Shown here in pieces: positions 46,315 through 55,339 of a stretch of 64,000 nucleotides of DNA. Both the position numbers and the translations under genes were made by a program. The notes beneath the pieces were generated by a model that was not told the origin of the DNA, made no database searches, and saw only the letters and a list, made by a program, of their open reading frames with translations. The stretch is from Candidatus Peregrinibacteria bacterium GW2011_GWF2_39_17 (GTDB lineage Bacteria > Patescibacteriota > Gracilibacteria > UBA1369 > UBA12473). The stretch lies in assembly GCA_000993615.1 (NCBI GenBank), contig LBWM01000003.1:107809-171808 (forward strand). Reading direction: 5' to 3'. How positions within the stretch are numbered: position 1 is the first letter of the stretch; each line of letters starts with the position of its first letter.

Positions 46315-47010
46315 ATGGCAAATGCCACGGAAGTACGTACCGGGGGAGAAGCTGCTCTGGTTAAACCAAGGTATGAATGGGGAGAGATTCAAGCAATCAG
46401 AACCCTACCGTCGTTAAACGACAGGGGCCGCTTTGATATTTGGCATAGTAAAATCATTCAAAGACGCGAAGATTTACTTAAAGTATTAGATCTAGGGGAA
46501 AGTGACACACAAAAAATGCTAAGTAACAGGAGACGGGAATTATTCTGCAAAAAACTGGGATTAGAAGAGACAGCGACAACTGATGAAATCAAGAAAAGAA
46601 CGGAGCTTTACCTTTACGTTGAAGAACTGACTGATACTTATGCCGCAGCTGTTAAAAAAACATTAGGGAAAATTTTAGAGAGAAAAATATTACCACCAGA
46701 ATATCCAGAATTTTTAAATGATTTATTATCTGCGGAAAAAGTCCCAGATCAAAAGGAGCTTTATGATAAAGACCCAGCCACAGAATTGGATGCAACACTC
46801 GGGAGCCCTGATTTCCCTTTGATGAAAATAATGGTAAGCGAAATCCTAGAGAGAATGAAAATTACACACGAGATACTGGAGCAATTAATAAAAGATATCG
46901 ATGCAAAAGACGCAAGCAAACCAACGGGGGCTGCAACTATCCTTAGCTCAAGATCCCAGAGACCATGCAACTCATACCAACCTTCATACCAACCTTCATG
47001 CCAACCTTAA
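46315..47010 (+). CDS. Hypothetical protein with short C-terminal repeats
   Basis: 231 residues, unrecognised. Charged, helical body (residues 20-200) and a C-terminus of three near-identical pentapeptides (SYQPSYQPSCQP) arising from repeats of ACCAACCTTCAT-like units. No signal peptide. Divergent from transketolase and convergent with pgi, whose stop codon lies 3 bp away. Confidence 0.6.
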   Translation: MANATEVRTGGEAALVKPRYEWGEIQAIRTLPSLNDRGRFDIWHSKIIQRREDLLKVLDLGESDTQKMLSNRRRELFCKKLGLEETATTDEIKKRTELYLYVEELTDTYAAAVKKTLGKILERKILPPEYPEFLNDLLSAEKVPDQKELYDKDPATELDATLGSPDFPLMKIMVSEILERMKITHEILEQLIKDIDAKDASKPTGAATILSSRSQRPCNSYQPSYQPSCQP

Positions 47011-47013
47011 ACA

Positions 47014-48294
47014 TTAACAATATCTAGGAGCATTTTTTAAAAACTGCTTAGTCAGTCTTTTCCCTAATTCCACCCCTGGTTGATCAAAGGCATTAATTTC
47101 ATAAAACTCGCCCAAAAAAGCCGTAGCTCCCTGAAACAATAAAAGCAAGGCTCCCAAATTTTCACCATCCACTTGCGGTATCTTTAGGCTAATAACTGGG
47201 CGATTATTTTTAATTAACGCGGCTTTTGTGGCCTCTTTCTCTACTTCCATTAATTGATTGAAACTGCTAGTTTTTAGAAAATTAATTACCGGATTATTTG
47301 GATATGGGTTTACAAAGGGAATATTAACCCCGAAATCCATAACCTCTAGTAATATAAATAATTTATCGTTTGGCCCCTGGTTATAAAGTTGAATTTGTGA
47401 ATGCTGATCCGTAACCCCCAAAGAGGTAATGGGGGTTAAACCAGTATTTTCATTTTTCCCAATACTTTCGGCTAATAATTGACGCCACCAATCGGCAAAC
47501 CCGATTAATTTTTGACTATAGGGCATCAAAACATTCATAGTTTTCCCCTTTTTCCCCAAAAGATACTGAATGGCAGCTAACTGAAAAGGTAAATTTTCGG
47601 CAAAATCAGGCGACAAGAAACGATCACGCATCATTCGAGCTCCTTTTAAAAGCGGCCTAAAATCAACCCCTAGTAAACCAACGGGTAAAAGCCCAACTGC
47701 AGTTAACACGGAAAACCTTCCCCCCACCTTAGCAGGGATGACAAAAGTTTTAATTTGCGGATTTTCTTGAGCAATTTTTTGCAGCAATCCGTTCTTACGA
47801 TCAGTCACAAAAATAAAATGATCCGCAATTTTAAGCTCACGCAATTCCACTTCTTTTTGAAAATAAAAATACTGCGCTAGAGTTTCTAGAGTTTCTCCTG
47901 ATTTAGAAATAACTAAAAAAAGAGTGCGTTTGTAATTTAACTGACTGGCAAGATCGCGAATAAGACTTGGATCAATGTTATCCAAAACGTGCATTTTAAA
48001 ATTCTCCTTTACTGAAACCAAAGCCTGTTGCAAACATTTTGCCCCTAAAGCCGAGCCGCCAATGCCAAGAATAACCATTTCATCAAACTTTTTTGCGGCT
48101 CTTATGGCTTGTGCAAAACGTTCTATTAACAAAATTTCCTCTTCGTTATCAATCACTTCATAAAAATTTTGCCCCCTGGCCTTTACTAATTCAAGAAAGG
48201 AATCCAGTTTATTGGAAACTATCTTCAAATCATGGGCCAAAAGTCCATGATTTTGATTAATTTCCCTAAGATTTTTTGTTTCGAAGCTAATCAT
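47014..48294 (-). CDS. pgi: Glucose-6-phosphate isomerase
   Basis: Interconverts glucose 6-phosphate and fructose 6-phosphate. 426 residues, a little shorter than Bacillus-type enzymes. Sugar-phosphate binding motifs MVILGIGGSALGAK, FLVISKSGETLET, GGRFSVLTAVGLLPVGLLG and the catalytic region RQLLAESIGKNENTG are present. Its ATG overlaps the TGA of the upstream lipoprotein gene by 4 bp (ATGA), so the two are translationally coupled. Confidence 0.93.
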   Translation of the reverse strand: MISFETKNLREINQNHGLLAHDLKIVSNKLDSFLELVKARGQNFYEVIDNEEEILLIERFAQAIRAAKKFDEMVILGIGGSALGAKCLQQALVSVKENFKMHVLDNIDPSLIRDLASQLNYKRTLFLVISKSGETLETLAQYFYFQKEVELRELKIADHFIFVTDRKNGLLQKIAQENPQIKTFVIPAKVGGRFSVLTAVGLLPVGLLGVDFRPLLKGARMMRDRFLSPDFAENLPFQLAAIQYLLGKKGKTMNVLMPYSQKLIGFADWWRQLLAESIGKNENTGLTPITSLGVTDQHSQIQLYNQGPNDKLFILLEVMDFGVNIPFVNPYPNNPVINFLKTSSFNQLMEVEKEATKAALIKNNRPVISLKIPQVDGENLGALLLLFQGATAFLGEFYEINAFDQPGVELGKRLTKQFLKNAPRYC

Positions 48295-49277
48295 AAACCA
48301 TTACTCCAAATTGTTTCAGCAACATCTAAGGCCGTATTATAAGAATCAACCAAACTGTTGTAACTACTAATTAAAGAATCTACATCGCTATTAACTGCCT
48401 CCAAATCAGAGCTATTGTAATCGCGAATTGTTTTCTTAAGATCAGTCATAAAATAAGTGTCCGCGATATTATAAAAACTAGTATAAGTAGGTAAAAGAAT
48501 GGTACTTAAATCCGCTGGCTGGGCAGCACCCAGATGATCAGCAATCAAGGTAGTCATTTGGTCATAACCAGCCTGTACTTCGGAAAAATCAGTAAGACTG
48601 GAATACCCTTCGACTAAATCCGTTACTTTATCCGCTAATTCCAAAACCTGATTCATGTTATCTAAAGCCACACTAGTTGGGTCACCCTTATCAACTGCCG
48701 GTTCATATTTTTCAAATAAAGTATCAAGATAATCACCTAAATCCTGGTGAAGAGCGTAATACTGATCGATATTAGCCCACATTCTAGTTGTAAGTTCATC
48801 AGATTTAACGAACTGGTCATCCTTATAATCCTCAGCGGAAACATATTTAGCCAAATCATTACAATCACTCTTAATTGCAGCCAAAATATCAACAAAAGCC
48901 TGAGCTTTCCCAATTAAACTATTGCGCTCCAAATCTTCCAATGAATTGCTTGGATTTAGCACTAATTGAGTTAATTTAACTTCATCGAAAATATTATAAG
49001 TACACATAAAAAAGATAAACCCATCTCCCTCTTCTTTTTCTGCAACTACTCCTTCATCGTATCGCGTCAAATTATCAGTAACACTGCCATCAATTTGATC
49101 CTGAGCCTCGTTCATGAAATCAATATAATTATTAAGTGATCCAATAATTTCAACTTGGTCATCTCCGGCTGGATTCACAGAATCGACAATTTTATTTATT
49201 GAATTGCCACAACCAGCAAACAACAAAAATCCCAGCGAAAAAATTAAACCGGGTAGAAAACGTTTCAAAAAAGACAT
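48291..49277 (-). CDS. Lipoprotein of unknown function
   Basis: 328 residues. Signal peptide with lipobox (GLIFSLGFLLFAGC); the mature part is an Asp/Ser/Leu-rich helical domain without known motifs, with repeated polar heptad-like stretches (VNSDVDSLISSYNSLVDSYN). Ends in TGA, overlapping the pgi start. Exported and lipid-anchored by inference; possible substrate of LspA. Confidence 0.75.
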   Translation of the reverse strand: MSFLKRFLPGLIFSLGFLLFAGCGNSINKIVDSVNPAGDDQVEIIGSLNNYIDFMNEAQDQIDGSVTDNLTRYDEGVVAEKEEGDGFIFFMCTYNIFDEVKLTQLVLNPSNSLEDLERNSLIGKAQAFVDILAAIKSDCNDLAKYVSAEDYKDDQFVKSDELTTRMWANIDQYYALHQDLGDYLDTLFEKYEPAVDKGDPTSVALDNMNQVLELADKVTDLVEGYSSLTDFSEVQAGYDQMTTLIADHLGAAQPADLSTILLPTYTSFYNIADTYFMTDLKKTIRDYNSSDLEAVNSDVDSLISSYNSLVDSYNTALDVAETIWSNGL

Positions 49278-49378
49278 GATAAAAAAAGTTAAGAAAATAT
49301 ATTTAAAATATTATCAAATCTCAAAACCGATAACAAGTACTATTGCTCCATCCTAAAAATAAATAATATTGGTCACCC

Positions 49379-49407
49379 TTGAAAAACGAGTTAGGTCTCG
49401 TTATGAT
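49379..49407 (+). promoter_or_regulatory. Promoter for the tRNA-Cys gene
   Basis: TTGAAA, exact 17-nt spacer, TATGAT; predicted start about 25 nt before the tRNA. Confidence 0.7.
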
Positions 49408-49438
49408 ACCATGGTCATAATCACCTGAAATATCATAA

Positions 49439-49512
49439 GGCGCGGTGGCGGAGTGGTCACGCAGAGGTCTGCAAAACCTTGTACACCGGTTCAATTCCGG
49501 TCCGCGCCTCCA
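49439..49512 (+). tRNA. tRNA-Cys (GCA)
   Basis: 74 nt with encoded CCA. Acceptor GGCGCGG/CCGCGCC, anticodon loop CTGCAAA giving GCA, discriminator U73 (a Cys identity base), T loop TTCAATT. Confidence 0.95.
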
Positions 49513-49579
49513 GGAATTTTTCCTTTAAATTATTTTTAAGTTTGGCATTTTAGGATTTTGGATTTAAAATTCTGCCAAC

Positions 49580-49665
49580 GCCCGGGTGGTGAAATGGTAG
49601 ACACGAGGGACTTAAAATCCCTTAAGGGCAACCTTGTGTGGGTTCGAGTCCCACCCCGGGCACCA
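49580..49665 (+). tRNA. tRNA-Leu (TAA)
   Basis: 86 nt with encoded CCA. Acceptor GCCCGGG/CCCGGGC, anticodon loop CTTAAAA giving TAA, long variable arm (class II), discriminator A, T loop TTCGAGT. It lies just upstream of the ilv leader, where Leu codons occur. Confidence 0.95.
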
Positions 49666-49677
49666 CTATTTAAACTA

Positions 49678-49706
49678 TTGACCAATCCAGATCATTCTAT
49701 TATATT
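49678..49706 (+). promoter_or_regulatory. Promoter of the ilv operon leader
   Basis: TTGACC, exact 17-nt spacer, TATATT. Predicted start near 49713, three bases before the leader-peptide ATG, so the leader mRNA is effectively leaderless. Confidence 0.8.
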
Positions 49707-49715
49707 TTTTGCACT

Positions 49716-49772
49716 ATGATATTTCCTAGAAGTGAACTCGTCTTAGTCGAAATTATTATTCTTTTTTCCTAA
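49716..49772 (+). CDS. Leader peptide of the branched-chain amino-acid operon
   Basis: 18 codons and TAA: MIFPRSELVLVEIIILFS. Nine of 18 residues are Leu (3), Val (2) or Ile (4), including LVLV and four-in-a-row IIIL, exactly the end products of the downstream genes. It ends 3 bp before the first antiterminator strand. In ribosome-mediated attenuation, stalling at scarce Ile/Leu/Val codons favours the antiterminator; rapid translation favours the terminator. Too short for routine gene callers. No Shine-Dalgarno sequence; the ATG is at the predicted transcript 5' end. Confidence 0.8.
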   Translation: MIFPRSELVLVEIIILFS

Positions 49773-49775
49773 CGT

Positions 49776-49841
49776 TTAGGGCGAGCTAATTCTGAAATCC
49801 CCATAACCTTCTCCTCGCCCCTAAGCTGGCGAGATTTTTTT
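49776..49841 (+). terminator. ilv attenuator (antiterminator/terminator switch)
   Basis: Strand 1, TTAGGGCGAG (49776-49785), pairs with strand 2, CTCGCCCCTAA (49814-49824, one bulge). Strand 2's CTCGCC (49814-49819) alternatively pairs with GGCGAG (49828-49833), followed by ATTTTTTTA: an intrinsic terminator 12 bp before the ilvE ATG. The two pairings exclude each other. Confidence 0.8.
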
Positions 49842-49852
49842 ATTTTTCACCC

Positions 49853-50752
49853 ATGAAAACTACTGAATTCATCTGGCTAAATGGCCAATGGCAAGCCTGG
49901 GATCAGGCAAAAATCCATGTCTTAAGCCACACGCTTCATTATGGAGCCGGCGTTTTCGAGGGGATTCGCTGTTATAAAACCTCAAAAGGGACGGCTATTT
50001 TTCGGCTTAATGACCATCTAAAGCGTCTTTTTTATTCAGCCAAAGTAATTGATCTAAAAATCCCCTACTCTCTGGACGAATTAAGCCAAACAACCAAGGA
50101 AACCGTGCGCAAGAATAAATTGGAGCAGGGCTATATTCGACCTTTAGCTTTTTTTGGATATGGGAAAATGGGTCTTAACCCAATAGGCGCGCCAGTTGAA
50201 ACCTTAATTTCCTGTTGGCCGTGGGAGAAATACCTAGCCGAAGAAGCAGTAAAAGCTAAAATCAGCCCCTATATTCGTCTGCATCCCAAATCCGTTATCT
50301 CTGATGCCAAAGTGTGCGGTCATTACGTCAATAGTATTTTAGCATCGCTGGATGCAAAAAAAACAGGCTACCATGAAGCAATATTGCTGGATTACCAAGG
50401 GAACGTAGCCGAAGGTCCGGGAGAAAATATTTTTCTAATTAAAAACGGAATTATTAAAACTCCACCCCTTGGGAATATTTTAAATGGCATAACGCGTGAC
50501 ACAATCATAACCTTAGCCAGGGATTTAGGTTATAAAGTCCGGGAAGAAACCATTACTCCTAAGCACCTGTACGCAGCTGATGAGGCCTTTTTCACCGGAA
50601 CAGCGGCCGAAATTGCACCTATTGCTTCTGTTGATAATCAGATTTTCGGCAATGGCCAGCCTGGTTTTATTACGCAAAAATTAAAAGAAATTTATATGAA
50701 TGTGGTTTTTGGACGAAATAATCACTACGATCATTATTTGGACTTTGTTTAA
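49853..50752 (+). CDS. ilvE: Branched-chain amino-acid aminotransferase
   Basis: PLP enzyme interconverting Leu/Ile/Val and their 2-oxo acids. 299 residues, class IV fold. HTLHYGAGVFEGIRCYKT near the N-terminus, the PLP-lysine region VISDAKVCGHYVNSILAS, YHEAILLDYQGNVAEGPGENIF, and GITRDTI and TGTAAEIAPI near the end. First gene after the attenuator; ilvB starts 27 bp after its stop. Confidence 0.95.
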   Translation: MKTTEFIWLNGQWQAWDQAKIHVLSHTLHYGAGVFEGIRCYKTSKGTAIFRLNDHLKRLFYSAKVIDLKIPYSLDELSQTTKETVRKNKLEQGYIRPLAFFGYGKMGLNPIGAPVETLISCWPWEKYLAEEAVKAKISPYIRLHPKSVISDAKVCGHYVNSILASLDAKKTGYHEAILLDYQGNVAEGPGENIFLIKNGIIKTPPLGNILNGITRDTIITLARDLGYKVREETITPKHLYAADEAFFTGTAAEIAPIASVDNQIFGNGQPGFITQKLKEIYMNVVFGRNNHYDHYLDFV

Positions 50753-50779
50753 CGAATCCGCTCTTCTTAAATTGTAATT

Positions 50780-52474
50780 ATGCGTGAATATACTGTTGCT
50801 GATGCCATCCTAGACACCTTAAAAGCTCATGGAATTACTACTATTTTTGGATATCCGGGTGGAGCTATTTTGCCATTTTACGATGCTTTGCCCTCGCACC
50901 AAGAAATTCAACATGTTTTGGTGCGTAACGAGCAAGGCGCTGCTTTCGCGGCGCAAGGCTGGGCCAGAAGTACACGTCAAATTGGGGTCTGTTGCGCCAC
51001 TTCCGGCCCGGGTGGTACCAATTTTGTTACCGGGATTGCTGATGCTTATTTAGATTCTATCCCCTTACTTTGTATTACTGGTCAAGTTCCCCTTTCGATG
51101 ATCGGGAAAGACATGTTTCAGGAAGTAGACATGACTGGCATTACCCTCAATATTACCAAACACAATTATTTGGTTGAAAACTCGGAAGATATTGTGCGCA
51201 TTGTTACTGAGGCAATTCATATTGCCACAAGCGGAAGGCCAGGCCCGGTGCATATTGATGTACCTAAAAACATTATGGCCGCGACTCATCCTCGCCATTT
51301 TAAAATCCCAAAAGTAAATTTTTCCGAAATTGATCCTACCTTAAAAGCTTATCAGCCAAATTCCGAGATGATGCTTTCTGAAGTAATTGATCTTCTTAAC
51401 CAAGCAAAAAATCCAGTTTTGTTACTTGGGCATGGGATAAAACTAGCCCAAGCAGAATCTCTGGCCAATGATTTGGTGATGACTCTTCGAATTCCCACAA
51501 CAACCACCATTTTAGGCAAAGGAATTATGGCGTCCAATAATCAATGTTATCTTGGCATGCTGGGAATGCATGGTTTTTATGCGAGTAATCTAGCGGTGCA
51601 TAATGCTGATCTTATCCTCAATATTGGCTCCCGTTTTGATGATCGCATTGTGGGACGCTACGATGCCTTTTCACAAAAAGCAAAAATTATTCACGTTGAT
51701 ATTGATGCTTCGGAGCTTGGCAAAGTGGTTACTCCTGATCTGCCGATTCACAGTGATGCTAAAATTTTTTTAAAACAACTATTAACTCATTCTAAAATAA
51801 AACCTTTGGCTATTTCAGATTGGTGGGAGCAGATCAGGCAATGGCAAAAAAATCATCCCTACCAAATTCAAACCGCTGACTTTACTATTCGGACTTGTTT
51901 GGAGGCTATTAATGACCTCATAGCCAAAGAGCCTGCGTCCTATATTTTAGTAACAGATGTAGGGCAACATCAAATGTGGGCTGCTCTTTCCTGTAATGTT
52001 CCTTCAACTTGGCAATGGCTTAGTTCAGGAGGATCAGGAACCATGGGGTTTGGTCTTCCTGCGGCCATTGGAGCTGCCTTCGCCCATAAAGATAAAACCA
52101 TTATTTGCCTAAGCGGAGATGGGGGAATTCAAATGAATATTCAGGAACTAGGCACCTTGGCGCAATATAACCTGAATGTCAAAGTATGTATTTTAAATAA
52201 CGGCTATCTTGGCATGGTACGCCAATGGCAAGAACTTTTTTACGAACGCAATTATTCAGCAGTGGAAATTCCTTCTCCTAATTATCAAAAAATTGCTGAA
52301 GCTTACGGGCTAAAAGGCTCTAAAATTACGACTAAAGAAATTTTAGACCAACAACTCCCCGCTTTATTTACGAAAAAAGCACCACAAATTATCGAATTTA
52401 AAGTAAAAAAAGAAGATAATGTTTTCCCGATGGTCCCAGGAGGAAAAACTTTAGGAGAAACCATCATGGAATAA
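50780..52474 (+). CDS. ilvB: Acetolactate synthase large subunit
   Basis: ThDP- and FAD-dependent enzyme condensing pyruvate with pyruvate or 2-oxobutanoate, the first shared step to Val/Leu and Ile. 564 residues. Catalytic Glu in RNEQGAAFAAQGWAR, SGPGGTNFVTGIADAYLDS, FAD domain with SRFDDRIVG, ThDP/Mg site SGDGGIQMNIQELGT...NNGYLGMVRQWQ. Followed by the small subunit gene, so an AHAS holoenzyme is expected. No Shine-Dalgarno sequence. Confidence 0.96.
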   Translation: MREYTVADAILDTLKAHGITTIFGYPGGAILPFYDALPSHQEIQHVLVRNEQGAAFAAQGWARSTRQIGVCCATSGPGGTNFVTGIADAYLDSIPLLCITGQVPLSMIGKDMFQEVDMTGITLNITKHNYLVENSEDIVRIVTEAIHIATSGRPGPVHIDVPKNIMAATHPRHFKIPKVNFSEIDPTLKAYQPNSEMMLSEVIDLLNQAKNPVLLLGHGIKLAQAESLANDLVMTLRIPTTTTILGKGIMASNNQCYLGMLGMHGFYASNLAVHNADLILNIGSRFDDRIVGRYDAFSQKAKIIHVDIDASELGKVVTPDLPIHSDAKIFLKQLLTHSKIKPLAISDWWEQIRQWQKNHPYQIQTADFTIRTCLEAINDLIAKEPASYILVTDVGQHQMWAALSCNVPSTWQWLSSGGSGTMGFGLPAAIGAAFAHKDKTIICLSGDGGIQMNIQELGTLAQYNLNVKVCILNNGYLGMVRQWQELFYERNYSAVEIPSPNYQKIAEAYGLKGSKITTKEILDQQLPALFTKKAPQIIEFKVKKEDNVFPMVPGGKTLGETIME

Positions 52475-52509
52475 TGATAAAAAATCCCTAATTCCCAAAA
52501 CCTTAAAAT

Positions 52510-52998
52510 ATGCCAAAAATTGATATTTATTCCGAAGAAGTTTTAGACCGAGTCCATAGCCTTCGCTATATTTTAATTCTGGCGAAAGATGTTATCGGGA
52601 TTCTAAATCGCATTACCTCCTTAATGCGGAGAAACCGTTACAACATGGAAGAAGTCAGTGTTTCTTTTGACCAACAAGGGAAAGCACATATCCTCATAGC
52701 TATTGATGGTCGATCCTATGATGTCAATCACGCGATGGCACAATTACGGAAGCTCTACGACGTTTATGACGTTAAAGACGTTACCCATGAGCACGAGCGT
52801 TTATTTAACGTGATTTATGTCGAGGTTGGTTCTGCAGATCAATTTAAATTATTCCCTTTACCACCGGGTCGAACTGTAAAGTTGGAGCAAGGTCTTTGCG
52901 GTATTTTTGTAATTTCGCTTGAACAAACTAATTCTTTACTTCAATTCTTACAGGAAGAAGGTTATGCTTACCGTCGTCGCCTCATGGGGCTAATTTAA
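52510..52998 (+). CDS. ilvN: Acetolactate synthase small (regulatory) subunit
   Basis: 162 residues, usual length. N-terminal ACT domain (residues 17-90): LRYILILAKDVIGILNRITSLMRRNRYNMEEVSV, which binds valine in relatives; C-terminal domain contacts the large subunit. 36 bp after ilvB and 19 bp before thrC. Confidence 0.9.
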   Translation: MPKIDIYSEEVLDRVHSLRYILILAKDVIGILNRITSLMRRNRYNMEEVSVSFDQQGKAHILIAIDGRSYDVNHAMAQLRKLYDVYDVKDVTHEHERLFNVIYVEVGSADQFKLFPLPPGRTVKLEQGLCGIFVISLEQTNSLLQFLQEEGYAYRRRLMGLI

Positions 52999-53016
52999 TT
53001 TTTTATTTTTTTATTT

Positions 53017-54843
53017 ATGCCTAAATTTTATCAACTAAAATGCTTTCTTTGTCATAAAAAGCACCAAGAAAAAGAGTCTGTAACTACTTGTTTGCGCTGT
53101 GGTGGGCCATTGGAAACTTATTATGACTATAAAGCGATCACTCCCCGTCTTAATCTCTATGCCCTAAAAACCGCACCGCTTTCGGCTTTAAAATATATGG
53201 CTCTTTATCCGATTGATGATTTTACCAATATTGTTTCTTTAGCAGAAGGGGGAACACCTCTTATTCATGCTCAAAATCTTGGAAAGTCATTGGGACTGAA
53301 CAAACTGTATATTAAAAATGAAGGAATGAACCCAACCGGCTGCTTTAAAGATCGCGGAACCATGGTTGAGGTCACCAAGGCCAAAGAAATGGGCGCCAAG
53401 GCAATTTGCCTCGCTTCAACAGGGAATATGGCAGCCTCGGTGGCGGCTTATTCTTCAGCGGCTAATATCCCCTGCTACGTTATCGTGCCAGAAGGTACTG
53501 CCCTGGGGAAATTATCTCAAACCCTAACTTTTGGAGCCAGACTGGTGCAGGTTCGATCTGATTATACCTGCTGCGCAAAATTAGCAGAAAAAATGTCTAA
53601 AGAATTTGGTTATTTTCTGGCTGGAGACTACACTTTCCGGACTGAAGGGCAAAAGTCCGAAGGTTACGAAATTATTGAACAACTATACTGGAAAGCTCCG
53701 GACTATATTGTTTGTCCAATTGGCTGCGGCACTAATTTTCATGGCATTGCCAAGGGGATTAATGAACTTTTTAACCTTGGGCTTATTGAGCGTAAACCGC
53801 GCTTAATTGGAGTACAAACTGTGGGAGCTAATCCGGTAGTGCGCGCTTTTCGCAAAAAAAGAAAATCATGTGAAATTTTAAAAAATCCGAATACCGTGGC
53901 TGGAGCCATTGCCGTCGGAAATCCCTTGGACGCAGCTAAAATTCTGCAAGATATTTACGATTCTAAAGGCTTAGTCACAGAAGTCGATGATGAATTTTTA
54001 CTGCACTGCCAGCAAGAACAAACTCGCGCTGAGGGAATTTTCGCTGAACCATCAGGAACCTTGGCTTACGCAGCGGTTAAAAAATTAAGCTTAGAAGGAT
54101 TTTTTGAGCCAAATGAGGTTATTGTTTGTGTGGCTACTGGTAATGGACTAAAAGATCCGAAGGCTCCTTTGCGAATTTTACCAGAACCGATTAGTGTTGA
54201 TCCTCGCTTTGAGGAGATTAAGCGCTTTATTGACCAAAAACTTTATTTAATTCGCGAAAGTGGCCAAAGTGATAAGGCACGCCTGGTTTTTACTAAAAAA
54301 CCGCACTCCACCAAAGAAATTTCAACTATAATTAAAAAGGAATTTGGCATGACTACAAATGGGACTGTGGCTAAAGCGGTCTATGCCGGAGTAAATGACT
54401 TTTTAACTAAAGGCAAGCAAATAAAAAAAGCTGATCTGCAATATATTTTAGAAGAGGTTTTAGACGAAACTTCCTTAACGCATAAAGTCTTAGAAATTAA
54501 AGATTTTGAGATTCGCACCACTCTTCACAACCAGGCAGAAGCAGAAATTTGGGTTGTGGCTTTTGGCCATGAAGTTCACAAAAAGCACAAAGGAGTTGGC
54601 CCTGTAGATGCCGCTATTTCCGCTTTGCGAGAGATTATTAAGGATCAAGATGTCTTAAATGTGCAACTGATTGATTACGAAGTGCAAATCGATTCATCTG
54701 GGGTAGACGCGGCCGTGGAAGTTAAGATGGTTTTAAAAGATAAAAAAGACAATAAGGTAGTGGCCAAGACCACTTCACCAGATGTGATTGTGGCCTCTTT
54801 AAAATCGTTTGAAAAAGGATTTAATTTGTTATACTCAAAATAA
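53017..54843 (+). CDS. thrC: Threonine synthase fused to a LeuA-type allosteric domain
   Basis: 608 residues, about 200 longer than usual. Residues 1-35 form a zinc-ribbon-like segment (CFLCHKK...CLRCGG). Residues 70-390 are a PLP enzyme: PLP lysine in NPTGCFKDRGT, STGNMAASVAAYSS, GCGTNFHGIAKG, EPSGTLAYAAV, VCVATGNGLKDP. Residues about 460-608 match the dimerisation/allosteric domain of 2-isopropylmalate synthase (GKQIKKADLQYILEEVLDE, then KHKGVGPVDAAISALREI and a VDAAVEVKMVL strand). In LeuA that domain binds leucine. Fusion suggests feedback on threonine, precursor of isoleucine, by a branched-chain amino acid. The frame is continuous. Confidence 0.85.
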   Translation: MPKFYQLKCFLCHKKHQEKESVTTCLRCGGPLETYYDYKAITPRLNLYALKTAPLSALKYMALYPIDDFTNIVSLAEGGTPLIHAQNLGKSLGLNKLYIKNEGMNPTGCFKDRGTMVEVTKAKEMGAKAICLASTGNMAASVAAYSSAANIPCYVIVPEGTALGKLSQTLTFGARLVQVRSDYTCCAKLAEKMSKEFGYFLAGDYTFRTEGQKSEGYEIIEQLYWKAPDYIVCPIGCGTNFHGIAKGINELFNLGLIERKPRLIGVQTVGANPVVRAFRKKRKSCEILKNPNTVAGAIAVGNPLDAAKILQDIYDSKGLVTEVDDEFLLHCQQEQTRAEGIFAEPSGTLAYAAVKKLSLEGFFEPNEVIVCVATGNGLKDPKAPLRILPEPISVDPRFEEIKRFIDQKLYLIRESGQSDKARLVFTKKPHSTKEISTIIKKEFGMTTNGTVAKAVYAGVNDFLTKGKQIKKADLQYILEEVLDETSLTHKVLEIKDFEIRTTLHNQAEAEIWVVAFGHEVHKKHKGVGPVDAAISALREIIKDQDVLNVQLIDYEVQIDSSGVDAAVEVKMVLKDKKDNKVVAKTTSPDVIVASLKSFEKGFNLLYSK

Positions 54844-54932
54844 TATTTTCCCTGTAAAATTTTAAAAATCTAGATTTTTAAAACATCGCAATATTGAATC
54901 CTAAATGACCTATTTTCTAACCTTTAATACTT

Positions 54933-55313
54933 ATGAAAATCATTAATACGATTGAGGCACCAGAAGCGATTGGCCCATATTCCCAAGCCGTGGCCAGTGG
55001 TGGATTTCTTTTTCTTTCCGGGCAAATTGCTCTTAACCCTCAGACCATGACTTTGGTCAATGGTGATGCGGCTATTCAAACCAAAAGAGTTCTTTTGAAT
55101 ATTGAGGCTATTTTAAGGGCAGCCGGAATTGATAAGCGTTATGTTTTAAAATCCACAGTTTTCCTAAAAAAAATGACGGATTTTGCCATGGTTAATAAAA
55201 TTTATGAAGATTTTTTTGAAGGGCATCGACCAGCCAGATCTACGGTCGAAGTTGCCAATTTACCAAAAGGAGCACTAGTAGAAATTGAGTGCGTGGCAAA
55301 AATGAAAGATTAA
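54933..55313 (+). CDS. ridA: RidA enamine/imine deaminase
   Basis: 126 residues, RidA/YjgF/Rid family. Hydrolyses the reactive 2-aminoacrylate or 2-aminocrotonate released by PLP enzymes such as threonine dehydratase. IGPYSQAVASGGFLFLSGQIALNP, catalytic Arg in ARSTVEVANLPKGALVEIE. Last gene of the ilv-thrC cluster, where such protection of isoleucine synthesis makes sense, although ilvA is not in the window. 89-bp gap from thrC, so possibly its own promoter. Confidence 0.93.
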   Translation: MKIINTIEAPEAIGPYSQAVASGGFLFLSGQIALNPQTMTLVNGDAAIQTKRVLLNIEAILRAAGIDKRYVLKSTVFLKKMTDFAMVNKIYEDFFEGHRPARSTVEVANLPKGALVEIECVAKMKD

Positions 55314-55339
55314 AAATGCAATTTTAAAAGCGAAGGTGT

